Position numbers and translations under genes: made by a program
Notes under the pieces: generated by a model
Told to the model about the DNA's origin: nothing
What the model saw: only the letters and a program-made list of their open reading frames with translations
The model's database searches: none
DNA from: Hygrocybe punicea
Taxonomy: Eukaryota; Basidiomycota; Agaricomycetes; Agaricales; Hygrophoraceae
NCBI GenBank assembly: GCA_963556145.1
Contig: OY744463.1
Coordinates: forward strand, 1,984,001-2,048,000
DNA length: 64,000 nucleotides
Direction: 5' to 3'
In this document: positions 9,850-23,518 of the stretch, in pieces
How positions within the stretch are numbered: the stretch's first letter is position 1
Layout of the letters: each line of letters opens with the position of its first letter

Positions 9850-12800
9850 CTACCGTGCAGCGTTATGATCCAACGTGTGGTAAGGATATACGAGAGATGA
9901 ATTTATTTTGGGAGATACCATCTCAAAGTCAGATGCGTCAAAGCTGTGCTTTGACTCTCCCGATGCCCTTGATGATGCAACAGAGTGTGATCGAGGTGGA
10001 GAAATGCCAGTAAGTACAGGTGGATGTATAGGTGGCGACCGTTGATGCAATGAGTCAAATGAAGATGACGCTGTTGTCAATTTAGTCCTCGAAGACTGGC
10101 GGTGATCATTCGGCTGTGCACTGATAAAGTGTTGCGGTATTTGTGGACTTGATGGTGTTTCTGGGGAAGTTAGGGATCTACGACCAGATGCAAAGCTCAT
10201 CACACTGGGTCTTCTTGACTTTGAAGGTACCTGAGGGGGAATTGATCGTTCCGTACTCAACCTTGGCTCGGAATTTGGGATCGGGTTTTGCGAGAGGCTC
10301 ACGGACGGGGATTTCCAGGATTTGAGAATAGATTTCCGGACACCCCTCTCCTTGCCTTCCTTCTCCGGTAATACAGGCGGAAAAGTTGGTGTTGTTGGCT
10401 GGATAGGGAGACCAGGGGAACGGCGCACAGGATATCGAGAATCCTGGTTGAAATGCAAGCGGTCCACTGAAGTGTCGACACGGTGTTGCATCAGGACAGG
10501 CGTAGGCAGTGACCTATCAGCGGAAGACCTAGGCTCCGATGCTCCGTGGGCAGGAAGTGGCGAAGAATATGGTGGAACAAGTGGCGGGGAAGATCTGCCA
10601 AGGATTGGTGCCGAAGATGGCCCAGATAACGACGACTTGTTACTTTTCCTCCAGAGGTTCTTGAAGCTTTTCACATTTATCAGAGTGGCTCGGTTACCGG
10701 TCTTGGAGCCTGTCTTGTCCGCGGTGCCAGTGATAGAGTCAGCCGAGAAACGGCTGGAGGTTCCATCAGATTGGTGGGGTTGCTCATGTGGGCTCATCTC
10801 CTTCGATGGTCTCCTTGGTGGAGCCTCTGTTAAAGTTGGAGGTGCTGGAAAAGTGTGTGCTGGGTGCCAGTAAGAATCAGATTGCTTCGAGCTGCTCGCA
10901 CCAACAGAGGGGTAACGTCCGAAAGGATCAGGTGAGAGAGGGATGACGGGCGAAGTGATTTGCGGGCTTCTCGGTGGCGGTAATGCCACCCGCAATGCTT
11001 CCTGCTCTTCTAGCGCGCGCTTACGGATCTCCGTCTCTGTGTGTAAGCCGGGGGATGTGGGTGACAGCAGCGGTTGTGAGTTGAATGTCGGGACTGCAGT
11101 AGAAATTCCATTCACAGCTAAACGAGGAGGAGAATCCGAAGGGGTCGAATGCGAGCGGGACACCTCAGCAATCAAGGCGGAGAAAGGAACTGCTGGCCAC
11201 GTTGCTGAGGTAGGCTGATGCGGTGAGGTAGAATGACTGTCAAAAGGCAGCGTTAGGTTAAATGATCCTTAACCATGTGTATCAAAACCGACCTGTCACG
11301 CTGGAATACCATATCAATATTTGATGAGATTGGGGTTGCAGGAAGGACGTCTGCGTTGTTTATTCCAACCTGTTGATGGGTACGTAACGACGAAGCGGGG
11401 GACTGTTCGGTCGAAAGATCGTCGTTATCCGTTTTGAGCCGCTGAGGAGAAAATTGCGCTAGTGTCTGGTACAGTGGTCAAGATTCTAATCACATAGGAG
11501 ATTTCGGATTTACGTACTTTCTCAATTTCGTCCAATTTAGCCTTCATCAAATACTGACTTTTGCGACGATCATTTGGATCATCTTCGTCAAACTATACCG
11601 AAAATGAAATAGGTGAGCTGACCATGAAAGGAGAACCAACAATTTACACATCCAAATTCATCCAATCCAAAATCGAGACCGTCGAATACTCCGCCATCTC
11701 TCTTCTCGTCAGCATGACTTCGAAACTTAGCAAATACATCTTCCGCGCCGTCGGAAGACATCGAGAACATGGAATCGTCTCCCCGATATGTGTAGTTGTC
11801 ATCAAGGTACGGCAAACCAGTACTTTCCTCGCTATTTGTTCGCGAAGGACTCACTTTAGCAGGATGGATCAATTCTCGAAGCGGGAGTATCAAGGGTGGC
11901 GGGATATGTTTCTTGGTAGCTAGGGAATTTGTTTGAGGTGATGGTTGATTGTTGAGTGGTGGTGAAGATGACACCGTGACAGAGAACTGCGGGAGCGACA
12001 TGGCTTCCAAAAGATCCCTCACCTCATCTTCCTCTTTCTGACCCATGATTTCCCGGTCATACTCATCCTCCAAGCCCTCGTCAGCCAATTCCGCGAAATT
12101 AGCAGCGGTCAACGCAAGGTCAACCCCTTGCAGGTCCTCAGGGTGGCGACGGGGAGATGTTTCGTGGAAGCTAGCCCACGTGTCGGCGTCAGTCCCAAAA
12201 ATCTCCTTCAGTGGATCTTCTGCTGCAGTGGCCACGACTCGTGCTGTTGGTTCTTCGTCAGACTCATCCTTGTCCGAGTCAGCGGTTTCGAAATCCATAT
12301 CCTCGGGTGACTGAGATAGAAGGCCATATCCTTCTTGCTGAGGCTCAGCGTCACCGTCCGAGACCGAGATTGCGAAGCTCGGGGACGGACTAGCGGTCCT
12401 CATCCTGCCAACCAACATCAGATCAAGCGGCGCCTTTCTCCCATCAACAATTTCTGATCCCTCTGGTTTCTCTCTGGTTTCATTCCTACTAGACTGACTC
12501 TCCGTGCGCTTGGCGTGATTCATCCGTCGGCTCCGCAACCAGGGTTCATACCAACCAGCTCTCCGTCGATCGATGTCAAACTCTACTTTGGCCAGGATCG
12601 GAACTAATGAAGGTGAATGAAGACCCGGAAGTTCAAGTTTATCAGCTGATGAAGTATCAGGGGTGGCAGGTTCTGAGTGTGAAATGGGCGACGAGGAAGG
12701 CGGGGCAGACTTGGAGTGAGAAGGCATATCGGATACCGATGAGGGGGTAGACGTTGAAGACGAAAAAGGATATGCCCTGGGTGGCGGGGTTTCCAAAGGG

Positions 12801-13546
12801 GGGATGGAGAGTAGAGATCGGATTGCTCCTCCTGTGAACTCGTGTGGTGAATAGGATGAAGATTGGACACCAAGCCCGATGCCTATATTCGGCGTTGAGC
12901 TCCGGGCAATCTCCTCTCGTTCGGTTTGAATAACGCGTGTCCAGATGAGCTTCCAGATATCTTCCGATAGTCTTGGTCCTGGGTCCTCAAAATCAATATC
13001 CCCCACATCAACATTCATATTTGGGCTTCGGCTGTTCTTGAAGGATTGAACGAGGTAGAGGATTATTCCTGATGTGCTAGGGAGCGCGTACTCCTTGGCG
13101 ATGGCCCCCAGTTGAGATTGGAGCGTCGCGTGCATGGGGACGAGAATCCCACGTCGAAATTGAACATGATAACCAGATGTATTTGGCGGCGGCGGTGGTG
13201 GTGGTGTAAGATCGACAGTGGTAGAACATTCTAACCCGTGGAGCAGATGTTCTGGAGGGATAACATGAAGCAGAAATTTGGAAATAGGTTGAGAGTAACC
13301 AAAATTACTAGTCGAAGGGGTTGGAGAGCGCCTTAGGTGATCCGAGTAGGGAGAGGAAGACATGGAGTAAGTTGGTGAATTAGCGGTATTAGGGGATGGA
13401 GGTTGTGCGGGTATCGGTGTTGGAACTCCAAGAGCATTAGCTAGTTTGGCTAGCTTAGTGGGCGGTAAAGGGGACCTTGGTGCAGCCCATCCTGAATGTA
13501 ACTGTTGGGTCGGTGAGAATTGGGAAGATGGTGTGCCGTCGGCCAT
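9850..13546 (-). CDS. Large conserved hypothetical, Ser/Pro-rich protein
   Basis: Two long open frames join through small exons into one gene: exons 11648-13546, 11518-11592, 11293-11465 and 9850-11236, all phases consistent. It encodes roughly 1,180 residues. The N-terminal part contains one compact folded-looking region (HVIPPEHLLHG through FRRGILVPMHATLQSQLGAIAKEYALPSTSGIILYLV, then DIWKLIWTRV). The rest is disordered, with acidic runs and many SP/SPP sites. DEDDPNDRRKSQYLMKAKLDEIEK is encoded across the small exon. The C-terminal half has NVKSFKNLWRKS and VRKSILKSWKS basic patches. I do not recognise a characterised homologue. The composition would suit a phosphoregulated scaffold, which is inference. 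Confidence 0.75.
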
Positions 13547-14399
13547 GGAATGAAGAAATGGATTGCGTCCACTGAGTATTAATGTTTTTCTGCTACGGCA
13601 TTAATATTGGTAAGACTATTCATCAGTTTCAACTGTCAGGAAAAGCTGGCTCTGCAGATATATGGATTTCTGGAACATACCTGAATCCAACCTTTCAAGC
13701 TTTCACTGGCGCGCCGTTTACTACAATGATCGTGAGAATAACTTGACCAAAAAAGGTTTCAACATCGATCATGTCCGAGTCAATGCTGACATCAGTAAAT
13801 TTACACATCCCTTTTTTGACACTTTTAGCAACTTGGCCTTTTTTTGGACTACTTGGGCTTTTTCTCTCGTATTTTAAAGCTTTTATAGCTACTTTTATTC
13901 ACCTTTGCAACTTGGCTACTTGTAAGCGATGTTAGCCGATAGTTACTAGTACTAGTAGTAGATCTCTTCAAATTACTTATAGTTCTACAAGCAAATAAGT
14001 TAACAAGTGACATTCTACCACGAAAAATAAGAAGTTGTAAGAACTCACGGAGGCCTAAATAAAGACTTGGACTGTAGTAGTGGGTGCTTATTGTACGTTT
14101 TGGCCCTCGCTGAGTTCACTTACTAGACAGTAAGTTGAAGCACCCCCATCGTCCTTGCTAGTCTTTCGTCGCAACCGTCATCGTCGTCTCGACGCCGCCG
14201 CCAGTGGGTGGTCGCGCTCGTGGTCATGGTTGTCGCCCCGCTGCTGCTGCCAATTGTGGCACGGCGACATCCCGGTGCTGCTGCTGGCCTCAGTTGGCGG
14301 TGGTGATGGCCAACGTCGTCCCGCGGCCGTCGCTGCCAGTGGGTGGTGGGTCGTCGTCATCGTCGTCCTGCTGCTGCCGCCAGGTGGCAGTGGTGACAG
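13547..14399. other. Intergenic region, no gene; locally duplicated segment
   Basis: No supported coding sequence. A stretch at 13722-13800 (CTACAATGATCGTGAGAATA, then CTTGACCA, AAGGTTTCAA and AATGCTGA) recurs at 15578-15640, bracketing the GC-rich minisatellite region. This suggests an old insertion or local duplication. Confidence 0.4.
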
Positions 14400-14695
14400 C
14401 GGTCGTCGTCGTCGTTGCCCTGCTTGGTGCTGCCAGTTGGCACTGCTGGTGGCCGCCGCCGCCGTCGTTGCCCTGCTTGCTGCTGCCAGTTGGCACTGCT
14501 GGTGGCCGCCGCCGTCGTCGTTGCCCTGCTTGCTGCTGCCAGTTGGCAGTGCTGGTGGCCGCCACCGCCGTCGTTGCCCTGCTTGCTGCTGCCAGTTGGC
14601 AGTGCTGGTGGCCGCCGCCGTCGTCGTTGCCCTGCTTGCTGCTGCCAGTTGGCACTGCTGGTGGCCGCCGTCACCGTCCTCTTGCTTGCTGCTGC
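14400..14695. repeat. 53-bp GC-rich minisatellite, about five copies
   Basis: TTGCCCTGCTTG recurs at 14415, 14468, 14521, 14574 and 14627, exactly 53 bp apart. Each copy holds CTGCTGCCAGTTGGCA and TGCTGGTGGCCGCC. Related CCGTCGTCGT-rich sequence extends to about 14150 and 14870. All frames appear open because the repeat is stop-poor. I see no reason to call it coding. Confidence 0.9.
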
Positions 14696-15445
14696 TAGTT
14701 GGGAGCGGTCGTGGTTGCAGTCGTTATCGTTCTGCTGCCAGTTAGCAGCGGTGGCCGTCGTCGTCGTCCGGCTGCTTCTGCCAGTAGGCAGCGGTTGTAG
14801 TTGCCGCCGTCCCGCTGCTGCTGCCGGTTGGCCGTGGTGGTGGCGTCGTCTTCTATGTGCCGTCCTGCCCTGGTTAGCGGGGATTGGGGATGGTGAGGCA
14901 GTTGGAGACGTACCTTATCAGAACGGGTGGTCTCATACCTCTCCTTGTCGTTTCTTGTCGACGCCGTCTTCCCTGTTGCCGTGTTGTCGTGTCTGTGGTC
15001 AAAGACTCAAAGGTCAGTGGCGAAAATCGCTAAGTCAGAACTCACAATGTTTGGCACTCCATTTCGCCAAACTTTGCCAAATGGTCCGTGCGCGACCTCA
15101 AAACATATATAAGCTTAACACATATTTATATTTCTCGCACTTGCTTCGGTTTATTCCTCTATCTTTTAGTGACTTATAGAACAATAACAATAACAATGTA
15201 TTAGTACTATCGTAAATATATTATAGTCCAATTAAAATTATAAAATTATTTGCCTCATCCCAATGAATGAATGATTATCAAGAATATTATATATGGCATT
15301 TCTTCACCGTATAGCATTTCTTCACCTTATAAAATTTTCACAGAAATGCCCGCAAAAGTAGGATCACGCAATTTAGAGAACTTTTTTATGTGCTTTTTAT
15401 CTACTTTTACGAGAGGTTTGACCTTTTCCAGGCTAAGGGACTCGG

Positions 15446-15512
15446 CATGGAAAAGGTGAAACTCTTTTCACCTTTTCCCCCTTTTCCCCCTTGGAAAAGG
15501 TGAAAAGGGCCC
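15446..15512. repeat. Short inverted GGAAAAGGTGAAA copies
   Basis: GGAAAAGGTGAAA appears twice on the plus strand with its complement TTTCACCTTTTCC between, giving a strong local hairpin. It could be the end of a small fold-back element. No target duplication was found. Confidence 0.55.
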
Positions 15513-16867
15513 AAAAAGGGGATATGTAGTTTTACTGATGGATATTATTTGCTATTTGCTATAATCTTGGCAAACTACTACAATGATCGTGAGAATAACT
15601 TGACAACTTGACCAAGGTTTCAATGCTGATATGATTTGCTATAGGTGTAGGGTGTCGCCGTCACAGAGAGCACATGTCCTGTGAAACTGTAAGACCGTAG
15701 AAGGTTTCACAATTGATGGGAGTGTCAATGTTCAAACGTTCAAATTCCAAATGATCGTGTCTGCAAAAATATGGCATTCATGTATAAAAAAAGTACAGTC
15801 ACACAGGGTGCACAGTAGCATACCATGTCACACAGTATCTTGAAAGTACTTGACAAGTATACTAAATATCATTACCAGAACTTTCAGCATGGTATTGTAA
15901 CAGTATTCAGATATAAACTACAATACTTGTGCTCAAATTCATCTGAAAGTATGAAGGAAAATGAGACTTATACCTTTTCAATAACATCAAGCCTTTTGTT
16001 TCACTACTTTTACTATATTTACAGCAAAGTGCTGTATAGTTTGGATAGAATACTTGCAGCCTAAGATGAATCAAAGTATTAAACCAGTAAGGAAGTTGGG
16101 GCACTTTTACTATTAGGATACCTTTTGAATCCTATCAAGATACAGGATGAAATAGTATAGTACTGTTGCCATATTTTGGATTTAAGATACTGTGTCAATA
16201 CTTTTAAGATACTTTTGCAATACTTTTAAGATACCGTGACAATACTTTTAAGATACTATTTCAATACTTTTAAGGTACTCTTTCAACGCATCTAAGATAC
16301 TGTTTCAATATCCTTAAAGAACTTTGAAAAATAGTATAGTACTGCTTCAATACTGTTTAGATACTTTGCAAAATGGTATTGGACAGTTGTTTAATGCTAA
16401 AACCCAGGGAAATATGGGGCTGGGAATTAGGATTCTGAAGTTCTGGGAATTCTGAGAATTGGAATTCCAATACTGGGAATGCTAGGAATGAGCATTTCAA
16501 AGTGCGGGCTTTAGGATTCTGAGAATTGTAATTCCAAGAGTTTGAGAAGTTTGGAAAGTAGAATTCTGAAATTGTGGGAGATTAGGGATGTGGAATTCAA
16601 CAATTATGAGAATTGAAATCCTGGAAATGTGCATATTAATGAAAATTCCAAGAATGGGAATCCAAATGCAGGAAATTGGGAATCCAGATTCAGCAGATTT
16701 GGAATCCAGATGCAGGGAATTGGGAATCCATTGCATACAATTCCATGCAATTCCTCGGTCCACAAGTGGCTCAGCCGTATTTGTGTCGACTCCAGCAAGC
16801 TCAAAAGACAATTCCGTGCAAATTCCAACCAATTCCAAACAATTCCGTGCAATTCCTCGGTCCACGA

Positions 16868-17776
16868 TGTAGAGGGTCGACGTCCCTCTGAGTCCGTATC
16901 ATCGATATATCACGAATCCGGACCAACCCGATGCCGCCATTCGACTTGCATTCGAACCCGACGTAACCCGACGCAACCCGACGTGACGTGACGTGACGTG
17001 ACCCGACGTGACCAACATAACCCGACGTATGCCGCTTCGTCACAGCCGCTCTCAGACTAAATCCGGCAGCCTCAAACGCCTCGGAGTTCCAATTCCAGGA
17101 GATGGATCTCTTCGGACTCAATCCCCGACTTCGGATTTACTTTATTTATGCATCCCATCGTCCTTTCGGAGATATGTAGGACTTTCTAGATCTTTTCCTT
17201 GCATATTCGTTTTCCCCTCCATTTCCTGTCTTCGTTGCTTTGCAACCCCCCTTTCCACATCCCCATTCCAACCTTTCTTTGTAGCTTACCATCGGCCGAA
17301 GTAGACATGTCCGAAAGTAGATTACTGTTTCCTGTACTATAAAAACGGTCCCCGACGACCGTACAAAATAACATACCCTTAGTCCCCGTTTCCCTTTAGT
17401 CAGAATCACCTTTTAATCCCTTCAAATGCTCGTCCACGTAGACCCTTAGCTTTTTATAGTCCTCTTCGTCGTCTTTATCATTGTTCCCGTATATTTGTTC
17501 ATCGTTTCCGACCCGACCCGACCCGACCCGCCGTACCCGACATTGTCGGCATCGTCGGGTTCTTCTTTATTTCTCCGTTTTCACTCCGTTCATCACCGGA
17601 TTCGTCGTTATTAGTCCAGTTTTATGCGGCGGCTTTACTTTTACTAACATTCCTTTACTTTTACTACTATTCCCGACACTGACTTATCCAGTCACTTCTA
17701 CGCTGACACCCACAGGTTAGGATCTTTATATTATTTCTTTATATAGTTCCGAAGCCACCAAGAACCCGCATCTACA
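16868..17776 (+). repeat. Left LTR, 909 bp
   Basis: TG...CA ends with 6-bp inverted tips (TGTAGA/TCTACA). Contains ACCCGACGTGACGTGACGTG and (CGACC)n runs and an AT-rich TTTATTTATGCATC segment that may hold the promoter. Confidence 0.92.
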
Positions 17777-20700
17777 TCTGGAGCCCACCGCGAGGATAAT
17801 TCAGTGCCAAGACACATTCATTCCGCCCTATATTTCCTTTCGTCATTTCGAAACAAGCCCTGCCGCCGCACTCTACACATCCGACACCCGTTAGTGCCGT
17901 TACCGACCCCTTTACATCCGACATCCGATCCCTCGACAATCTGATCTCCAACTATCGCACCATCATTAGGGTTTGATTTTATTACTATCCTCTCTTCTTT
18001 TACGACTGCAACTGTCTAGTTCCACGTACAACTTCGAATCCGCTCTTGTGCGGCCGACCCAACGGCCGCCTCCGCTTTAGGAAACTTGCACAGCCACGAT
18101 CCAACACCCTCGTTTGTCGACTCGAAGTCTCGAACTCCGTCACATCCACTATCCACACTCGTTTATAGACCCCCAACACGCTCGGAATCTCACTCCCCAC
18201 CGATACCCGTCGAAGAACCGCGACCGGAAAGCCTCAACGACGCGCCCAGCAGCACTGACGACTCGGAACAGACGGAGCGCCGTGCAACGGGTTTAGCCTG
18301 TGCACACCCAGCCGTTTACTTCTACGAACTCGCACTTGTCACCGGAAACAAGCCTTGACATGCCCCCGTCGTCTGAGCCCGCGAAGTTACCAGCAAACCA
18401 CGTCACCGCCCTCCACGAGTCCGTACGAGCAGCCCCGCCGCGTTCGAGCCCTCAACACCGTGCTATAGCCCCACGACACCAGTCCCGAGCCCTCACGAGC
18501 CGTCCTCGCCATTATCGAGCCCCCAACGCGTCGCCACGTCATCCCTCCTCGTGCCCCCGCCTAGTCGACATCTCCGGCCGCTCACGCCCTCGATGGACAC
18601 CCCGTCACCTCGCACCGCTTCCCAGAGTCCCACATCGCCCTTCGCAAGCCCTCACGAGCCGTCCTCGCCGTCATCGACCCCTCACGCGTTGCCACGTCAT
18701 CCTTCCTCGTACTCGACATCACCGGCCGCTCAAGTCCTCGTTGGACCACCCTCCGCTTCGTACTAGTTCCCAAGTCCCCACAACGCCCCTCGCGAGCTCT
18801 CACGAGTCCTCCTCGCCGTTATCGATGCGCCACGTCACCCTGCTTCGTGCCCAAGCCAAGTCGAGATCTACGGCCGCTCACGCCCTCGTCGGACCTCCAC
18901 GTCGCCTCGTACCACTCCCTACAGCCCCACGACACCAGTTGCGAGCACTCACGAGCCACTCCTCGCCGTCATCGATGCCTCACGCGTTGCCACGTCATAC
19001 TTCCTCGTGCCCCCGTACTCGACATCCCCGGCCACTCACGTCCTCGTTGGACCATCCGCCGCTTCGTACAGCCTCCCAGAGCCCCACACCGTCGTTCGTA
19101 AGCCAGTACAGGCCGTCCTCGCCATTATCGATGCCCCACGCCGCGCCACGTCACCCGGCTTCGTGCCCCAGCTAAGTCGACGTCTCCGGCCGCTTACGCC
19201 CTCGTTGGACCTCCCCGTCGCCTCGTACCGTTTCCTACAGCCCCACGACACCACTCGCGAGCCCTCACGAGCCATCCTCGCCGTCATCGACGCCTCACGC
19301 GTTGCCACGTCATACTTCCTCGTGCCTCCGTAACTCGACATCCCCGGCCGCTCACGTCCTCGTTGGACCACCCGCTGCTTCCCACTAGTTCCCAGCACCC
19401 CACATCGCCCTCGCAAACCCCTACAAGCTGTCCCCGTTATATTAGAGCCTCCAACGCCATGCCACGTCACCCAATGGCCTACCACCGCGTTCTCTCATCC
19501 AGGACCAACGACCACCGCGTACGACCACTACCACACCCACGTTCACGCCTCCGCACCTCGACATGGCTCCATACTGCCCCAAACACGTCCGCCCCCGTCC
19601 CTCGTCGTCCCACGCAAGCGGCCACGTCACCTACGTCACCCCGTCGACTCCCACTCTCGACCCCCGCTTCCCAGCCGTCCCCGTCCTCGCCCACTCCCCC
19701 TCGACCACCTACGTCCTCGACCAACCCCACGACGTCCCTCTCGCGAGCCCAAACGAAACCCCGTTGGGTTACGCCCGCGAAACCGTGACCACACGCCGCT
19801 CAAACCCGTTCCACGACCCGACGCATCGTTGTCAAATCCCCACGCATATCCGCCACGAAAGTACACGAAACGCCACCCGTATCACCCCCAATCTATCTCC
19901 CAGTCCACGTCGTCTCATCCGCCCACGTCATCCGCCTCCGTCCCCCGACATCGACCACCCGTTGCCGCCTCCTCGACCTCTCGCCATCCTCGAACGACCT
20001 CACGAAACCACGATCCACGTCACGCAATCCCACGTTCCCTCTTATCCGCCCACGTCGTCCGCCCCGTCTCCCTACGTGGCCCTATGCCATACCGCCACAC
20101 CCGACAACCCGTTTTCGACCAATCCGCTACATCGGCTTCCGGATCCGGATCCGCGACTCGCATCACAGCACCCGACTACGAACCCGGACGCGTTCCCAAC
20201 GATTCCGCGGCATCCGGTTCCGGTTCCGGCTCAATTCGAGCATGAGGTTCCGGTTCCGGTTTCACATCCCGTACCCGCCACCTTCGCACCCCCATACCCA
20301 CCGAACCCGACCCTACGAAAACCCGTCACCGTCCATCGGCATAAGAAATATATACATAAATAGATTAAATAAATAAAAAGAAAGAAAAACGTCAGAGATA
20401 AAAGAAAGATAAAAAGAAATACACTCGTTCCCGACACACCCGACACCCGCATAATACACCCGACGTACTCGACACACCCGCTTATGAATCCGTCGCACCC
20501 AGCGAACCCGTTTACGAACCCGCCGCACCCGCTTACGAACCCGATGCACCGCTTCACTCATTCCCCACGCACCCGCATTCCACTCATTGACATCGCTCTC
20601 CGCTTTCCATGACCCACCATTTCCGCCACCGTTTCGACCCAGATACAACGTTCCCTGTCTCGGCTTCGATTCCCAACCCACCCGACTTTATATTTCAGTT

Positions 20701-20802
20701 CCATGGGGGAGAATGCTTCCCCACGGGTCCAAGCCGGTGCTGAACCGCCTAGTATGAGGCTGATATCACAGCCGTTGATTATCGCCCCCATATTAGTATT
20801 GA

Positions 20803-21065
20803 CATATCGAACCTCCGCCATCGTCTATCGAACCTCCGCCATCGTCTATCGAACCTCCGCCATCGTATATCGAACCTCCGTCGTCGTCCATCGAACCTCC
20901 GTTTTCGTCATATCGTATCGAACCTCCGCCGTCGTCCATCGAACCTCCGTCATCGTCCATCAACCTCCGTTGTCGTCATATCGTATCGAACCTCCGCCAT
21001 CGTATATCGAACCTCCGTCGTCGTCTATCGAACCTCCGTTTTCGTCATATCGTATTGAACAACCA
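20803..21065. repeat. ~20-bp minisatellite inside the LTR element
   Basis: Units of the form TATCGAACCTCCGCCATCG, with CGTCGTC and TTCGTCA variants, repeat about ten times near the 3' end of the element interior. Confidence 0.85.
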
Positions 21066-21656
21066 CTGTCGTCATATCATGTCTACCCCTACGCCACCGT
21101 TTCCGCCACCCGTTGACACAGCCACCAAAGCCGCCGACCCTAACTCGACCCGCCTAGACCGTCTTTATCATCCACTTGTGTTTTATTTCGTTTCCGCTCC
21201 TGCCTTACTCGTCTCCGTCACCCGCCCCCAATCCTATGTCACGTTTAGTTTTATCCCGACTTGATTTCTATCGCGTCCCCTCTTTCCGATACCCGACATT
21301 TATTTATTTTCTCATCTATTTTGCGTTTCCACTCCCCATTTGTCCCGTTTTTGTAGCTTTCCATCTTTTCTTTCATTTCCGCTCAGTTCCCATTTCCTCC
21401 AGTTCTATGTACTTTGTTTCCTTTTTCCTCGACACCGGCTTCACTCATTTCGTTCCCCATTCGCCGCTCTCAGCCTCCGACCGTCCATCGAGTTCCGCTA
21501 GTCACCATCCGCTCTCCCCCTTTGCATTATCCATAACCCGCCTCGTCCCGTCGAGCCCGATTCCATGACCACCACGTCGGCCTCATCTCACGCATCCGAG
21601 TCCCGAGTCCACATAGTATAGACCAGGGATGGTCTTTATTTAAAGTACCCTGGAGA

Positions 21657-22565
21657 TGTAGAGGGTCGACGTCCCTCTGAGTCCGTATCATCGATATATC
21701 ACGAATCCGGACCAACCCGATGCCGCCATTCGACTTGCATTCGAACCCGACGTAACCCGACGCAACCCGACGTGACGTGACGTGACGTGACCCGACGTGA
21801 CCAACATAACCCGACGTATGCCGCTTCGTCACAGCCGCTCTCAGACTAAATCCGGCAGCCTCAAACGCCTCGGAGTTCCAATTCCAGGAGATGGATCTCT
21901 TCGGACTCAATCCCCGACTTCGGATTTACTTTATTTATGCATCCCATCGTCCTTTCGGAGATATGTAGGACTTTCTAGATCTTTTCCTTGCATATTCGTT
22001 TTCCCCTCCATTTCCTGTCTTCGTTGCTTTGCAACCCCCCTTTCCACATCCCCATTCCAACCTTTCTTTGTAGCTTACCATCGGCCGAAGTAGACATGTC
22101 CGAAAGTAGATTACTGTTTCCTGTACTATAAAAACGGTCCCCGACGACCGTACAAAATAACATACCCTTAGTCCCCGTTTCCCTTTAGTCAGAATCACCT
22201 TTTAATCCCTTCAAATGCTCGTCCACGTAGACCCTTAGCTTTTTATAGTCCTCTTCGTCGTCTTTATCATTGTTCCCGTATATTTGTTCATCGTTTCCGA
22301 CCCGACCCGACCCGACCCGCCGTACCCGACATTGTCGGCATCGTCGGGTTCTTCTTTATTTCTCCGTTTTCACTCCGTTCATCACCGGATTCGTCGTTAT
22401 TAGTCCAGTTTTATGCGGCGGCTTTACTTTTACTAACATTCCTTTACTTTTACTACTATTCCCGACACTGACTTATCCAGTCACTTCTACGCTGACACCC
22501 ACAGGTTAGGATCTTTATATTATTTCTTTATATAGTTCCGAAGCCACCAAGAACCCGCATCTACA
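21657..22565 (+). repeat. Right LTR, 909 bp
   Basis: Same length as the left LTR with a constant offset of 4,789 bp throughout and no difference noticed. Short open frames inside both copies give identical translations. Confidence 0.92.
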
Positions 22566-23518
22566 ACGAGTGGCTCAGCAGTATTTGTGATGTGTCTTGT
22601 GAGCTCAAAAGACAATTCCGTCCAAATTCCAACCAATTCCAAACAATTCCGTGCACTTCCTCGGTCCACGAGTGGCTCAGCAGTACTTGTGTCGACTGCA
22701 GTGAGCTCAGAAGACAGATCGAGGAATTGCACAGAACTGTTTGGAATTGGTTGGAATTTGCACAGAATTGTCCTTTGAGCTCACACGACTCATCACGAAT
22801 ACGGCTGAGCCACTCGTGGACCGAGGAATTGCATGGAATTGTATGCAATGGATTCCCAATTCCCTGCATCTGGATTCCAAATCTGCTGAATCTGGATTCC
22901 CAATTTCCTGCATTTGGATTCCCATTCTTGGAATTTTCATTAATATGCACATTTCCAGGATTTCAATTCTCATAATTGTTGAATTCCACATCCCTAATCT
23001 CCCACAATTTCAGAATTCTACTTTCCAAACTTCTCAAACTCTTGGAATTACAATTCTCAGAATCCTAAAGCCCGCACTTTGAAATGCTCATTCCTAGCAT
23101 TCCCAGTATTGGAATTCCAATTCTCAGAATTCCCAGAACTTCAGAATCCTAATTCCCAGCCCCATATTTCCCTGGGTTTTAGCATTAAACAACTGTCCAA
23201 TACCATTTTGCAAAGTATCTAAACAGTATTGAAGCAGTACTATACTATTTTTCAAAGTTCTTTAAGGATATTGAAACAGTATCTTAGATGCGTTGAAAGA
23301 GTACCTTAAAAGTATTGAAATAGTATCTTAAAAGTATTGTCACGGTATCTTAAAAGTATTGCAAAAGTATCTTAAAAGTATTGACACAGTATCTTACATC
23401 AGTAAAACAGGGATTCTACTTACTCATCTTAATTGTCTTAGTTCACTTGAGTAAGACCATTAAGACAACTAAGATATGATAAGACAACTAAGATAGGATA
23501 AGTAAGTAGTGACAACTT

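Larger units (their letters stand above)
16868..22565 (+). mobile_element. Non-autonomous LTR retrotransposon (LARD-like)
   Basis: Two 909-bp direct repeats (16868-17776 and 21657-22565) begin TGTAGAGGG and end GCATCTACA and look identical by eye. The element is flanked by 4-bp ACGA duplications. The uninterrupted site (GGTCCACGAGTGGCTC) is visible in the other repeats of the host element. A primer-binding-site candidate TGGAGCCCACCGCGAGG starts 2 bp after the left LTR, implying plus orientation. The 3.9-kb interior has no reverse transcriptase, integrase or protease motifs. It contains Pro/Arg/Ser-rich open frames (18300-19175, 19563-20363) made of degenerate repeats, so it would depend on another element's enzymes. 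Identical LTRs suggest recent insertion. Confidence 0.88.

Noticed and set aside
14155..15179. Long overlapping open frames rich in Cys, Val, Leu and Pro
   Set aside because: They follow the 53-bp GC-rich minisatellite and exist in several frames and on both strands. No domain, start context or splice evidence.
18300..20363. Open frames inside the LTR element as gag
   Set aside because: Pro/Arg/Ser-rich with internal repeats and frames open on both strands. No zinc knuckle, protease or capsid-like motif seen.
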